A stretch of 64,000 nt of DNA from DAOUKH01 sp965219875. GTDB lineage: Bacteria; Chloroflexota; Dehalococcoidia; SHYB01. The DNA lies in NCBI GenBank assembly GCA_965219875.1, contig CBDCOW010000005.1, positions 124,001-188,000 on the forward strand. Direction: 5' to 3'. A program made the translations under genes and the position numbers. This document shows positions 7,698 to 16,260 of the stretch, piece after piece; positions within the stretch are counted from its first letter, which is position 1, and each line of letters opens with the position of its first letter. The notes under the pieces are model-generated. The model did no database searches, was not told the DNA's origin, and was given only the letters and a program-made list of their open reading frames with translations.

Positions 7698-8897
7698 ATG
7701 AAGAGCTGTCTGACCCATCTGGAATGCACCGCCTGCGGCCGGACGATGGAGGCCGACAAGCCGGCCCGGACGTGTCCCGGCTGCGGCAAGGTGCTCTACG
7801 CGCGGTACGACCTGGACGCCGCGAAGGGAAGTATGACCCGCGAGGCCCTGGCCGGCCGGAGCCCGGACATGTGGCGCTACTTCGAGGTGTTGCCGGTCCA
7901 TGACCAGTCGAATGTTGTCACCCTTGGCGAGGGGTACACCCCCCTGATTCGTGCGGACCGCCTGCGCCGGGAGATAGGGTGCGGCCCGCTGTTGATCAAG
8001 GACGAGGGGTGCAACCCCACGTCCTCCTTCAAGGCGCGCGGCGTGTCGGCGGCCGTGTCGAAGGCGAAGGAACTCGGCGTGAAAGCGCTGACGATACCCA
8101 CCGCCGGCAACGCGGGTGGCGCTCTTGCCGCCTACGCCGCCAGGGCCGGCATGGTGGCCCACGTCTTCATGCCGGCGGACGCGCCGGAGGCCAACCGGAA
8201 GGAGGTGGAGATCATGGGCGCGCGGCTCACCCTAGTCGACGGGCTGATAGGCGACGCCGGAGCGTTATCACGCCGCATGGCGGGTGAGCACGGCCTGTTT
8301 GACGTCTCCACGCTGCAGGAGCCGTACCGCGCCGAGGGCAAGAAGACGATGGGCTACGAGATCGCCGAGCAGATGGGCTGGCGTATGCCCGATGTGATCG
8401 TCTACCCGACCGGCGGGGGCACCGGCATCGTGGGCATTTGGAAGGCCATCCAGGAGATGGAGGCCATGGGCCTCCTCAACGGGGAGAGGCCACGCATGTT
8501 CTGCGTGCAAGCCGAGGGCTGCGCGCCCATCGTGAGGGCCTTCCACAGTGGTGCGGATCACGCGGAGCCCTGGCAGAACGCCCGGACGCTCGCCGCCGGC
8601 ATCAGGGTGCCCTCCGCCATAGGCGACTATCTCATTCTCAACGCCCTGAGGGAGAGCAAAGGGGGCGCCGTAACGGTGTCGGACGATGAGATCGTGGACT
8701 GGATGGGCAGGGTCTCGTCGCTGGAGGGAATCTTCGTCTGCCCGGAGGGGGCCGCGACGGCGGCAGCACTCGCGAAGCTGGTCGCCGACGGCTCCGTCGC
8801 CCCGGACGAGGAGGCACTCCTGCTGAACACCGGGTCGGGGGTGAAGTACCTGGAGACGCTGCCCGTGCGGGGCGTGCATCCAGTGACACCTTCATGA
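7698..8897 (+). CDS. thrC: Threonine synthase
   Basis: 399 residues, PLP-dependent fold type II enzyme converting O-phosphohomoserine to threonine. The N-terminus has a CxxC..CxxC zinc-ribbon-like segment (ECTACGRTM, TCPGCGKVL), as in the archaeal/class II-like forms. The PLP lysine lies in NPTSSFKARG. The PLP phosphate loop is seen in PTAGNAGGALAAYAARAG and YPTGGGTGIVGIWKA. ATG 7698 is preferred over 7596 because GGAAGGGG precedes it and the upstream frame lies in repeat sequence. A few PLP paralogs share this architecture, so a related lyase cannot be fully excluded. Confidence 0.85.
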   Translation: MKSCLTHLECTACGRTMEADKPARTCPGCGKVLYARYDLDAAKGSMTREALAGRSPDMWRYFEVLPVHDQSNVVTLGEGYTPLIRADRLRREIGCGPLLIKDEGCNPTSSFKARGVSAAVSKAKELGVKALTIPTAGNAGGALAAYAARAGMVAHVFMPADAPEANRKEVEIMGARLTLVDGLIGDAGALSRRMAGEHGLFDVSTLQEPYRAEGKKTMGYEIAEQMGWRMPDVIVYPTGGGTGIVGIWKAIQEMEAMGLLNGERPRMFCVQAEGCAPIVRAFHSGADHAEPWQNARTLAAGIRVPSAIGDYLILNALRESKGGAVTVSDDEIVDWMGRVSSLEGIFVCPEGAATAAALAKLVADGSVAPDEEALLLNTGSGVKYLETLPVRGVHPVTPS

Positions 8898-9077
8898 TCT
8901 GCCGCACCATGTCGTGCGAGGGTGGCTTCTGCGCCCGCCTCGCGTCGCACAGCATCGCGTCGTATTCGGTGTCGCCAAAGGCCATGCCCGCCCCTGTCGC
9001 CGGAGAGGAATCGTCCGCTGAATTCTGCCATCGCCGGAGCAGAGCGCCGGGGTGGGATTGCCTTGACGGGCTTGTGC

Positions 9078-9083
9078 TATACT
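9078..9083 (+). promoter_or_regulatory. Extended -10 box (TGC-TATACT) of the RNA-binding protein gene
   Basis: TATACT is preceded by TGC, an extended -10 arrangement. It would give a 5' leader of roughly 130 nt before the ATG at 9222. The rest of 8898-9221 shows no credible gene. Confidence 0.45.
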
Positions 9084-9129
9084 CTCGCCGAATCCTGGCT
9101 GATCGCAACGTGCCGGTGACCTTCGCTCC

Positions 9130-9149
9130 CTCTCTTGAGATCAAGAGAG
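9130..9149 (+). promoter_or_regulatory. Hairpin in the leader of the RNA-binding protein mRNA
   Basis: CTCTCTT (9130-9136) pairs perfectly with AAGAGAG (9143-9149) around a GAGATC loop, and the repeat can be extended to 9 bp with a 2-nt turn. No T-run follows, so it is not a standard terminator. It lies in the long leader of a glycine-rich RNA-binding protein gene, where structured regulatory leaders are plausible. Confidence 0.4.
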
Positions 9150-9221
9150 AACGAGCCGCTAGGGGGTTCGTGTGGCGCTTGCTTCCCGGGGACCAACCTC
9201 GACGCTACGAAAGGGCGCCAT

Positions 9222-9512
9222 ATGAATATCTACGTCGGGAATCTCTCCTATCAATCGACCGAAGACGACATCCAAGCCGCTTTCGGTGCCTACGGCAAGA
9301 TAGACGCGGTGCGCGTTATCGCCGATCCCTACACGAGTCGCTCCAGAGGCTTCGCATTCGTCGAGATGCCGGACGACACCGAGGCCCAGGCCGCGATCGA
9401 CGCGATGAACGGCAAGGAGCTCCAGGGCCGGCCGCTCACGGTCAACCAGGCCCGCCCGCGCGGCAGCGGCGGCGGCGGCTCCGGCGGTGGAGGCGGACGC
9501 CGGGACTACTAG
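9222..9512 (+). CDS. Glycine-rich RRM RNA-binding protein
   Basis: 96 residues with a single RNA-recognition motif: RNP2 MNIYVGNLSY at the N-terminus, RNP1 SRGFAFVEM at about residues 43-51, then a C-terminal Gly-rich tail ending GGRRDY. These small proteins bind single-stranded RNA and in bacteria are often cold-induced. ATG 9222 is used because it exactly begins the conserved RNP2; a longer frame upstream is leader sequence. It stands alone with a long leader. Confidence 0.9.
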   Translation: MNIYVGNLSYQSTEDDIQAAFGAYGKIDAVRVIADPYTSRSRGFAFVEMPDDTEAQAAIDAMNGKELQGRPLTVNQARPRGSGGGGSGGGGGRRDY

Positions 9513-9714
9513 TCCCGCAGCCCTCATCCACCCAGCGAAGCACCGGCATGTCCCTGCGCTTCCTCTTCTAGACACGGAACAGGGGCCGACGAGCACGTCC
9601 TGCGGCTTCAGCGGCCCAAGGTTCACGTCCCCGGTGGCGAGTCGGCTCATGCGGTCTGCGGAAGACGTCGGCCTGCGTCTTCATACTCGAAGCAACCGGG
9701 CTGAGCCGTGCAGG

Positions 9715-9930
9715 GCGCATCCCGTAGGGGCGTCCCTTGTGGGCGCCCTCCCTCCCGTAGGGGCGATTCGCGAATCGCCCTCCCCTCCCTACCTCTCCCC
9801 CTCTGGGGGAGATTGAGAGAGGGCACGCGCCGCAGGCGCGTCGGTGGGGTGGCGAAGGGGTCTTACCTCTTCTCCCCACGGGAGAAGATTGAGATGAGGG
9901 GCCCCCTCACAACCACCACCGGCCATCGAA
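9715..9930. repeat. Intergenic repeat cluster (families A, B, C)
   Basis: The gap 9513-9994 contains the family A palindrome at 9761-9780, family B at about 9789-9847 and family C (CTTCTCCCC-ACGGGAGAAG-ATTGAGATGAGGGG) at about 9866-9925, in the same order as near 14360-14925. No gene is seen in this gap. Confidence 0.75.
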
Positions 9931-9945
9931 GCCTGCCACCCGTGG

Positions 9946-9951
9946 TACATT
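9946..9951 (+). promoter_or_regulatory. Putative extended -10 box (TGG-TACATT) for the methyltransferase gene
   Basis: TACATT preceded by TGG lies 44 bases before the GTG start and directly after the family C repeat. Confidence 0.35.
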
Positions 9952-9994
9952 CTTCGGCGCACGAAGTTTGGAGGACACCGATGGAGTTCCCACG

Positions 9995-10771
9995 GTGAGC
10001 ACGACAAGCGACGGCGGCGAGTCGGCGCGGCGGCAGTTTGGGCCGGCGGCGGCGGCGTACGCGGCGAGCCGGTATCACGCCGAGGGGCCGGACCTCGCCG
10101 CTCTGGTCGAGGCGGCCGAGCTGACCGGCACCGAGCGCGCCCTCGACCTCGGCTGCGGCGCGGGGCACACCGCCCTGGCCCTGGCACCCCTCGTCCGCGA
10201 GGTCGTGGCCTGCGACGTCACCGAGGCGATGCTGGAGCAGGCGGAGGCCCTGGCGCGGGAGCGCGGCGCGGCCAACGTCTCGGTGCTGGCCGCCGACGCC
10301 GCCTCGCTGCCCTTGGACGAAGGCTCGTTCGACGTCGTGGCGTGCCGCGTCGCCGCCCACCACTTCCACGACGTCCGCGGGGCCGTCGGCGAGATGGCGC
10401 GCGTCCTCGCTCCCGGCGGGCGGCTGCTGATCATCGACTCGTACACCCCGGCCGAGCCGCCGGAGACGGACGCCATCTTCGACCGCATAGAGCGCCTGCG
10501 CGACGCGAGCCACGTCCGCGACTACCTGCTCGACGAGTGGGAGGCGGTGCTGGCGGAGGTCGGCCTGGCGGCGCGCTTCCTCGAGTTCTGGGAGATGCGC
10601 ATGGAGTTCGAGGACTGGACCGGGCGCATGCACACCCCGCCCGCCTCCGTCGCCGCCCTCAAACAGACCATGGACGCCGCCCCGCCGGACGTCCGCGCCC
10701 GCCTCGGCATCGTCGACGGCGCCTACGACCTCAACATCCCGCTCGTGCTGCTGCGGGCGGGGTGGGGGTAG
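9995..10771 (+). CDS. Class I SAM-dependent methyltransferase
   Basis: 258 residues from GTG 9995. Motif I is LDLGCGAGHTALALAP, motif II VVACDVTEAMLEQA, motif III SFDVVACRVAAHHF, and motif IV VLAPGGRLLIIDSY, a UbiE/COQ5-like set. The early FGPAAAAYAASRYHAEG also fits that group. The target molecule is unknown. GTG 9995 is chosen with GGAG eight bases upstream. A TTG at 9968 would extend it, and an ATG at 9981 with a better Shine-Dalgarno opens only a five-codon peptide in another frame. Confidence 0.8.
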   Translation: MSTTSDGGESARRQFGPAAAAYAASRYHAEGPDLAALVEAAELTGTERALDLGCGAGHTALALAPLVREVVACDVTEAMLEQAEALARERGAANVSVLAADAASLPLDEGSFDVVACRVAAHHFHDVRGAVGEMARVLAPGGRLLIIDSYTPAEPPETDAIFDRIERLRDASHVRDYLLDEWEAVLAEVGLAARFLEFWEMRMEFEDWTGRMHTPPASVAALKQTMDAAPPDVRARLGIVDGAYDLNIPLVLLRAGWG

Positions 10772-10922
10772 GGCAGGGAGCGTTGCGAGACTTGGTTCAG
10801 TGTCGGGCCGGATGGCCGGTTATGGTAAAGTAGACTTGTCCTGTTGGATCGCCTTGATGGCGCGCCCGCTTGTTGCGAGAGGGCACTCTTTCCCAAGAAG
10901 ACGGCTTTCGAGGACTACGGTT

Positions 10923-11429
10923 GTGAGAAGAGAATGCTTGCGCTGCGGGAGACCTCACGATCTTCTGCACTTCTGTACAGCGAGCGTCGTTGTACACGAC
11001 ATGGAAGCCCACCGAGACTATCAACGAGATTCCAATCCATTGGATCGATTGACGATGGGCGACTATATGAAGATCTACGGACAAGATGAAGATGCGATAG
11101 TGCGCGACACTGAAGTCCGAATTCAAGAAGCTGAGCGGGCCTATTTTGAGGAACCGCTAGTCTATCGAGTTGAACTGCATAGCCTCTCAGGACTTGGTTT
11201 CCAAGGATCGGTAGACTACCACTGCATCGAAACTGCGAGCCATGCCGATGCCGATCTCCAAAGCGTTCTGGACTATATCAATTCTGCATTCATAGGCATC
11301 ATCCTTAGAAGGGACGAAACTTATTTTTGCCGACTGGTTTCGCTCAACGAGGAAGGGCAAAAGTACGTGTGGAGCACCCATAAGCTCTCGTACAACGCAC
11401 AGTGGAGTTTATCCAAATGGAATTCATAA
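10923..11429 (+). CDS. Unknown protein with N-terminal Cys/His cluster
   Basis: 168 residues from GTG 10923, preceded by CGAGGAC. The N-terminus VRRECLRCGRPHDLLHFC could bind a metal (C-x2-C then H and H-x-C). The remainder is rich in charged residues (EVRIQEAERAYFEEPLVYRVEL) and ends in KLSYNAQWSLSKWNS. The sequence is visibly more AT-rich than its neighbours, with codons such as AAT, TAT and GAA, suggesting recent transfer. I do not recognise the family. Later in-frame ATGs at 11001 and 11056 are alternative starts. Confidence 0.6.
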   Translation: MRRECLRCGRPHDLLHFCTASVVVHDMEAHRDYQRDSNPLDRLTMGDYMKIYGQDEDAIVRDTEVRIQEAERAYFEEPLVYRVELHSLSGLGFQGSVDYHCIETASHADADLQSVLDYINSAFIGIILRRDETYFCRLVSLNEEGQKYVWSTHKLSYNAQWSLSKWNS

Positions 11430-11506
11430 CCTCTGTGGTCAACGCGAAATCGCGGGATGCAAAGAAAACTTAAGTGCCACTTGTCGGGATCCAAGATTTG
11501 TTTTGT

Positions 11507-12379
11507 CTACGGCAGAGGTAGAGTCGCCAAGACGCCCCTGACCACCGGCACGTCGTAATCGAGGGGCCCGTCCTGGCCTCCCAAATAGCGGGTGGCGTTG
11601 TCGTATTCCTCCCATAGGCTCGAGACCTCAATGCCCTCCGGCCAGTCCACACCGCCATAGCACCACGCGTCTATAGACTCAGTGACGAATTGCCTCGCGC
11701 GTTGCCGCGCCCTTTCTGCGCTTATCCCTTGGCTGGAGAGATAAGCGGTGCAGCCCGCGTACAGGTCTGAGGCTAGCTGAGTGTACAGAGGCTGCCAACC
11801 CGACTCCTTTACGTTGCGCTGGAAATAGGAGTGGGCTTCGGCGAGCTCAGCTTCCGACGGATTGTGCGGATTTCGGATTAGCTGAAGGGCTTCCCAATAG
11901 GCACAGATGTCAGTTCTTGGGCCCATGACAGTGGCCCGACCACCTCGAAGCCAGTCAGGACCTTCTTGGTAAACCAGAGGTTCCGTCGAAGAGCCGCCTC
12001 GGGAGTTCCCATCATCTCGTCGCAGCTCCTGACCCAAGACCCACAAGTCCTTTCGGTACTGGAAACGCACGCTAGGAAAGATCGCCCCGATAAAGGAAGC
12101 GCGATCAGTGAGATTCGCCCGCCAAGATTCGGCGGCGATCCAACGGTCCGCCGGGTAGGCTTCGTTCAGCCTTAGCGCGGCCTGAGAAGCTGTGTCCTCA
12201 GTGACCCCCTCCCGCAACAACATCCACCGCGCCTCCGAGGCTTCCATCCGCCGCGCCAGAGCTTTGTCCCGATCGGCCAGCAGGGGAGGGATTACGTAGC
12301 GTCGACTCTCTGGTGCGGGGCGAGCTCCGTTTTCGGCCGCTCCGTGACACGGACAGCAGTCGGTGAATGTCTGAGTCAC
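11507..12379 (-). CDS. Unknown 290-residue protein
   Basis: Open from GTG 12379, with AAGAAGGAA just upstream. The N-terminus has TDCCPCHG. The rest has no transmembrane segment, looks globular and is rich in aromatic residues (SYFQRNVKESGWQPLYTQLA, AWCYGGVDWPEG). No family recognised. Like the preceding gene, to which it is convergent, base use is less GC-rich than the core genes, so both may be acquired. It could be a real but taxonomically restricted protein. Confidence 0.55.
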   Translation of the reverse strand: MTQTFTDCCPCHGAAENGARPAPESRRYVIPPLLADRDKALARRMEASEARWMLLREGVTEDTASQAALRLNEAYPADRWIAAESWRANLTDRASFIGAIFPSVRFQYRKDLWVLGQELRRDDGNSRGGSSTEPLVYQEGPDWLRGGRATVMGPRTDICAYWEALQLIRNPHNPSEAELAEAHSYFQRNVKESGWQPLYTQLASDLYAGCTAYLSSQGISAERARQRARQFVTESIDAWCYGGVDWPEGIEVSSLWEEYDNATRYLGGQDGPLDYDVPVVRGVLATLPLP

Positions 12380-12522
12380 TTCCTTCTTCCCTAGTCCTCG
12401 GCCGCTCGCCCGTTCTGCGCCGACGCTGCGCGTTTCGCTGCACTCTATGCACGCGGGCCAAGTACGGGCAAGATGGCGATGTCATCGCTTGGCGCTCCGC
12501 CGTCAGCGGCACACGACGAATG

Positions 12523-12544
12523 GATTCCCGCGTGCGCGGGGATG
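12523..12544. repeat. Intergenic repeat family D copy
   Basis: GATTCCCGCGTGCGCGGGGAT palindrome with one mismatch, the same element as at 5461-5480 and, more degenerate, at 14534-14555. The rest of the gap 12380-12687 shows nothing recognisable. Confidence 0.6.
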
Positions 12545-12687
12545 ATGGGGGCAAGGCTGACGGCCCTCGACAGCTACCCGACCACGCTAAGCCAACCCTG
12601 CCGCCCGCGGGCAACTCGCTACGAGGCCACGGCAGCCTAGGCAGGGCTCCAGCTCCAATCAACGCGGTCTAGCAGGCGAGCAGATAG

Positions 12688-13293
12688 CTACTGTGTAGCC
12701 CCTGATTGGTCCTTAAGCTCCGTGGTTCGGTGGACGAACCTGTTCACACGAGCTTGATGCGTGTACGCAGCCTCAAGAGCCGTCGCAAGGTAATCGAGTA
12801 TGTCTTCCACCTCCTGACGGTCAAACGTGTCAGGGCCGATGTCGTCGTGGCCCGCAATCGCGGCCCATAGACGCAGTTGATCTACTCCTCCGTAGATCGC
12901 GGGCGTGATGATTTTCTTGTCGACGAGTTCCTTGAAGCTATCTGCTGCTTTGTCACGTAGAAAACGGATCAGCGCCGTCCGAGCGGCCATGAGAGCCGCT
13001 ATGTTGGCACCCGCAGCGTGCGCGAGACGGGCGTCCTCGTAGGCCTCCCTGACCTTCTCCGGCACGTCATCAGGTGCGGGCGAACTGGTGAGCGGCCACA
13101 CAGGCTGCTGTCCCTTCACTACGAAGAGTTCCACGCAACCCCCACACTGCACTATGGACATCACACCAGCCACTAGGGAAAAGCGCGCCTCTAACGGCGA
13201 GAAGTTCCTCTTCGTAGGGGTCACTGTGCGCTTGACGACTACTGGTTCATTAGTCGTATACGCACCACAGTGGGGACACTTTACGCTACCCAT
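12688..13293 (-). CDS. DUF4145-type protein with N-terminal zinc ribbon
   Basis: 201 residues. The N-terminus has VKCPHCGAY and then QCGGCVELF, a treble-clef/zinc-ribbon pair. The middle matches the DUF4145 pattern: VPEKVREAYEDARLAHAAG, AALMAARTALIRFLRDKA, FKELVDKKIITPAIYGGVDQLRLWAAIAGHDD. DUF4145 domains are often found near defence or nuclease genes, but their function is not established. The ATG at 13293 lies downstream of the DUF2188 gene on the same strand, so the two may be co-transcribed. Confidence 0.75.
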   Translation of the reverse strand: MGSVKCPHCGAYTTNEPVVVKRTVTPTKRNFSPLEARFSLVAGVMSIVQCGGCVELFVVKGQQPVWPLTSSPAPDDVPEKVREAYEDARLAHAAGANIAALMAARTALIRFLRDKAADSFKELVDKKIITPAIYGGVDQLRLWAAIAGHDDIGPDTFDRQEVEDILDYLATALEAAYTHQARVNRFVHRTTELKDQSGATQ

Positions 13294-13328
13294 GCCGAAC
13301 GGCCCTTCCCTATGCTCCCCTGTAGCCG

Positions 13329-13553
13329 TCAGCCTCGTGGTGGGAACGGGTCCCGGCCATGGCTGTCCCGCTGTCGAATCCGACCGTCGCGCCCGTGGAT
13401 GAGCAGTTCGCTACCCTGGTTCCTGGCAATCTCCCGCCCACGGTCGATTGCTTCCCGCTGATTATCGTGAACCGAGGTTACCTTCTTGCCACCCTCTGGC
13501 CGAACCGCCCATCCCTCCGGATGGGGCACAACATGTTGGTTGCGGTTCTTCAT
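13329..13553 (-). CDS. DUF2188 family small protein
   Basis: 74 residues from ATG 13553. MKNRNQHVVPHPEGWAVRPE is the family hallmark, followed by REAIDRGREIARNQGSELLIHGRDGRIRQRDSHG, the usual pattern. GAGAGGTG precedes the ATG. Function unknown in the family. Its stop is 35 bases before the DUF4145 gene start on the same strand. Confidence 0.8.
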   Translation of the reverse strand: MKNRNQHVVPHPEGWAVRPEGGKKVTSVHDNQREAIDRGREIARNQGSELLIHGRDGRIRQRDSHGRDPFPPRG

Positions 13554-13603
13554 TTTGGCACCTCTCAATGCTGAAATGCGTTTCCGAATCTCCGATAGGC
13601 GAG

Positions 13604-13633
13604 ATTTTAGTACATACGTTCTCGCGCCGTCAA
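13604..13633 (-). promoter_or_regulatory. Sigma-70-like promoter for the DUF2188-DUF4145 pair
   Basis: On the reverse strand TTGACG (13628-13633) and TAAAAT (13604-13609) are 18 bp apart, about 50 bases before the DUF2188 ATG. This is one of the few places in the window with both hexamers. Confidence 0.6.
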
Positions 13634-13707
13634 CAAACAGCTGCTGAGGCGTGCCTCTTGAAGCCTACCGCCCATTTTAAGGGGGGCCATGTCCCCGCCC
13701 CCGCCCC

Positions 13708-14301
13708 CTACCCAATCCCCCGCGCCTTCTCGTATGCCGCGATCTTGTCCTCGTGCTGGAGGGTGAGGCCGATGTCGTCGAGGCCGTTTAGGAGGGAGTG
13801 GCGGCGGAAGTCGTCGATTTCGAAGGGGATGGTCGTGCCGGAGGCGTCGGAGATCGTCTGGGTGTCGAGGTCGACGGTGGGGCGGTAGTCGTTGCCGGGG
13901 GCGGCCTTCTCCATGAGGCCGCGGACGGCGGCCTCGTCAAGGGTGATGGTGAGCAGGCCGTTCTGGAAGCAGTTGTTGCGGAAGATGTCGGCGAAGCTGG
14001 GGGCGATGATGACGCGGAAGCCGTAGTCGTTGAGGGCCCAGGGGGCGTGCTCGCGGGAGGAGCCGCAGCCGAAGTTGCGCCCGGCGATGAGGACGCTCGC
14101 GCCCTCGTAGGACGGGTGGTTGAGCTCGAATTCGGGGTTGAGGGAGCCGTCGGACAGGAAGCGCCAATCGAAGAAGAGGGCGTCGTCGTAGCCGGTGCGG
14201 GTGATGCGCTTGAGGAACTGCTTGGGGATGACCTGGTCGGTGTCCACGTCGTCGCGGTCCAGGACGGCGGCGAGGCCGGTGTGGGTGGTAAAGGCTCTCA
14301 T
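13708..14301 (-). CDS. leuD: 3-isopropylmalate dehydratase small subunit
   Basis: 197 residues, the swivelling-domain subunit of the leucine-biosynthesis isomerase. Diagnostic motifs are DDVDTDQVIPKQFLKR near the N-terminus and GRNFGCGSSREHAPWAL, then RVIIAPSFADIFRNNCFQNG, as in LeuD of the LeuCD type. AGGAG precedes the ATG. The large subunit gene is not adjacent, nor is any other leucine gene, so this is an isolated copy in the window. Confidence 0.95.
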   Translation of the reverse strand: MRAFTTHTGLAAVLDRDDVDTDQVIPKQFLKRITRTGYDDALFFDWRFLSDGSLNPEFELNHPSYEGASVLIAGRNFGCGSSREHAPWALNDYGFRVIIAPSFADIFRNNCFQNGLLTITLDEAAVRGLMEKAAPGNDYRPTVDLDTQTISDASGTTIPFEIDDFRRHSLLNGLDDIGLTLQHEDKIAAYEKARGIG

Positions 14302-14334
14302 GTCGGGGCTCCTGTGGGTCTGCGCGCTCCTTCC

Positions 14335-14340
14335 ATCTTA
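14335..14340 (-). promoter_or_regulatory. Putative -10 box (TAAGAT) for leuD
   Basis: TAAGAT on the reverse strand, 34 bases before the leuD ATG and next to the repeat cluster. There is no clear -35. Confidence 0.3.
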
Positions 14341-14363
14341 GCGGAAGGGTGAATGGGGAGGGA

Positions 14364-14925
14364 GGGCGATTCGCGAATCGCCCCTACAGGAGACCGTAGC
14401 GCAACCCGCCCGCGGGGCTCAAACATGGGTGGGGCCTGGAGGTCTTGCCCCTTCTCCCACCGGGAGAAGATTGAGATGAGGGGCCGCCTCGCAACCACCA
14501 CGGGTCATCGAAGCCCAGAATCCCCGACCCCGTCATTCCCGCGCCAGCGGGAATCCATCCCCCTCCCGTAGGGGCACCCCTTGTGGGTGCCCGTCCCCTC
14601 CCGTAGGGGCGAGTCGCGACTCGCCCGCCCCCTCCGACCGCCCCCCTCTGGGAGCCGCCCCCAAACCTCTCCCCCTCTGGGGGAGACTGAGAGAGGGCAC
14701 GCGCCGCCAGGCGCGTCGGAGGGGCGGTTGGGGGAAGGTCCTACCTCTTCTCCCACCGGGAGAAGATCGAGATGAGGGGCCCCCTCACAACCACCACGCG
14801 TTATCCGAGACCCGCCGCTCCCCGTAGGGGCGTCCCTTGTGGGCGCCCGTCCCCTCCGGCCTCTCCCCCTGTGGGGGAGACTGAGAGAGGGCACGCGCCG
14901 CCAGGCGCGTCGGAGGGGCGTGGCG
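14364..14925. repeat. Large mosaic of intergenic repeats (A, C, D, A, B, C, B)
   Basis: The gap between leuD and the alcohol dehydrogenase gene is built largely of repeat pieces: family A at 14364-14383 and variant A (GGGCGAGTCGCGACTCGCCC) at 14607-14626, family C at about 14441-14516 and 14743-14800, family D at 14534-14555, and family B at about 14666-14729 and 14860-14913. Small CCGTAGGGGCG-(T/C)CCCTTGTGGG linkers join them. No gene is seen here. Confidence 0.8.
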
Positions 14926-15100
14926 GGGATGCGCCCGCCAATGCCTGCTTGACACGACCTTGACCAGGGCGTACTATCACCATAACGAACATTTGTTCTT
15001 AGGCCGGGGTGCTCAAGATGCCCTGCGGACGCGTTAGGTGACAAACCGTAGCGCCCCGGCCGGCCTCTCCCGGCGGTCTCCGGTGCGCGCGGTCGGAGGC

Positions 15101-15120
15101 GGGCGATTCGCGAGTCGCCC
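15101..15120. repeat. Family A palindrome (variant)
   Basis: GGGCGATTCGCGAGTCGCCC ends at the stop codon of the alcohol dehydrogenase gene. It is a near-perfect palindrome and could act as a terminator-like hairpin for that gene. Confidence 0.6.
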
Positions 15121-16229
15121 TAGGGGACGAGGACGGCGCGGGTGACGGCGGTTTGGCGGGCGTCCCACTCTGCTTGCTCGAAGGCCTGGTTGACCTCGTC
15201 GAGCTTGAAGCGGTGGGAGACCATTTTCTTGAAGGGGACAGTGTCCTGGCTGCGGGAGAGGAAGTCGAGCAGCCTGGGGATGACGTCGGGGGTGTAGGCG
15301 ACGGAGCCGACGATGTGCTTGCCGGTGAGCACGAGCGTCGAGGCGTCGAAGGTGACGGTGTGGCCGGGGAAGTAGAGGCCGATCTCGACGAATGTCCCGC
15401 CCTTCCGCAGCATGGCGACGCCCTCGGGGAGTAGCTCGGAGCGGCCCACGAGCTCGATCACGGCGTCGGCGCCCAGCCCGCCGGTCAGGTCCTTGACCCG
15501 CTGGACGCGCGTCTCGGGGGTGTTGAACTCCTCGATGTTGATGGTGTGGTCGGCGCCGAACTCCTCGGCGAGCTGCAGGCGGTTCTCCAGGCGGTCGAGG
15601 ACGATGACGTTGTAGGCGCCCATGTCCTTGGCCATGGCGATGGCGGTGAGGCCGAGTCCGCCGGCGCCCTGGATGACTACCGAGGAGCCGTGCCCAACCC
15701 TGCCCTGGATGAGGCCCTGGGTCGCCGTCCCCATGGCGCAGTTGACCGGGCCGAGCACCTCGTCGTCGATCTCGTCGGGGACGCGGTAGAGCGAGCGCTG
15801 GGGGTGGACGTAGAAGTAGTCGGCGTAGGTGCCGACGAAGTAGGGCCACTCGCCGACGCCCGGCGGCGCGCCCCGCTGGCCGATGCAGAGGTTGGCCTCG
15901 CCGTTGAGGCACATGCGGCAGCTCCCGCAGTGCGTCCCCAGACTGTGGATGACGCGGTCGCCTTCTTTGATGGGGACGCCGGCGGAGTCCGTCGTCACGC
16001 CCTTGCCGAGCTTGTAGACGACGCCGGTGCCCTCGTGACCCATGGTGCGGCCCTCGGGCGGGAGCGGCCAGCCCTCGGTGTCGCCGCGCCAGACGTGGAG
16101 GTCGGTGCCGCAGATGCCGGCCTGGGTGATCTTGAGGAGGACGTCGCCGGGCTCGGGGTCAGGGACGTCGTACTCGGCGATCTCGAACGGCTTGCGGTAC
16201 TCCTTCAGAACGACGATACGTCCCTTCAT
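15120..16229 (-). CDS. Zinc-containing alcohol dehydrogenase (MDR superfamily)
   Basis: 369 residues. Catalytic zinc ligands are in AGICGTDLH and MGHEGTG. Structural zinc Cys are in THCGSCRMCLNGEANLC. The NAD(P) motif is VIQGAGGLGLTAIAMAKDMGA, followed by an acidic VLDRLE that favours NAD. Such enzymes oxidise secondary alcohols, sugars or threonine. No neighbour indicates the substrate. The promoter-like TAGAAT lies 32 bases upstream of the ATG. Confidence 0.9.
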   Translation of the reverse strand: MKGRIVVLKEYRKPFEIAEYDVPDPEPGDVLLKITQAGICGTDLHVWRGDTEGWPLPPEGRTMGHEGTGVVYKLGKGVTTDSAGVPIKEGDRVIHSLGTHCGSCRMCLNGEANLCIGQRGAPPGVGEWPYFVGTYADYFYVHPQRSLYRVPDEIDDEVLGPVNCAMGTATQGLIQGRVGHGSSVVIQGAGGLGLTAIAMAKDMGAYNVIVLDRLENRLQLAEEFGADHTINIEEFNTPETRVQRVKDLTGGLGADAVIELVGRSELLPEGVAMLRKGGTFVEIGLYFPGHTVTFDASTLVLTGKHIVGSVAYTPDVIPRLLDFLSRSQDTVPFKKMVSHRFKLDEVNQAFEQAEWDARQTAVTRAVLVP

Positions 16230-16260
16230 TCAACTCCCTCCGCGCGGCGCGCCAACGGCC

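Noticed and set aside
8894..9060. Reverse frame reading MAFGDTEYDAMLCDARRAQKPPSH near 8910-8980
   Set aside because: Looks protein-like for about 35 residues but then runs antisense into threonine synthase. Perhaps a gene remnant, but not enough to call.
9063..9083. TTGACG with TATACT as a full promoter
   Set aside because: The spacer is only 9 bp; the extended -10 alone is a better reading.
12198..12662. Reverse frame of 154 residues
   Set aside because: Overlaps the start of the 290-residue gene and reads through repeat D; no motif.
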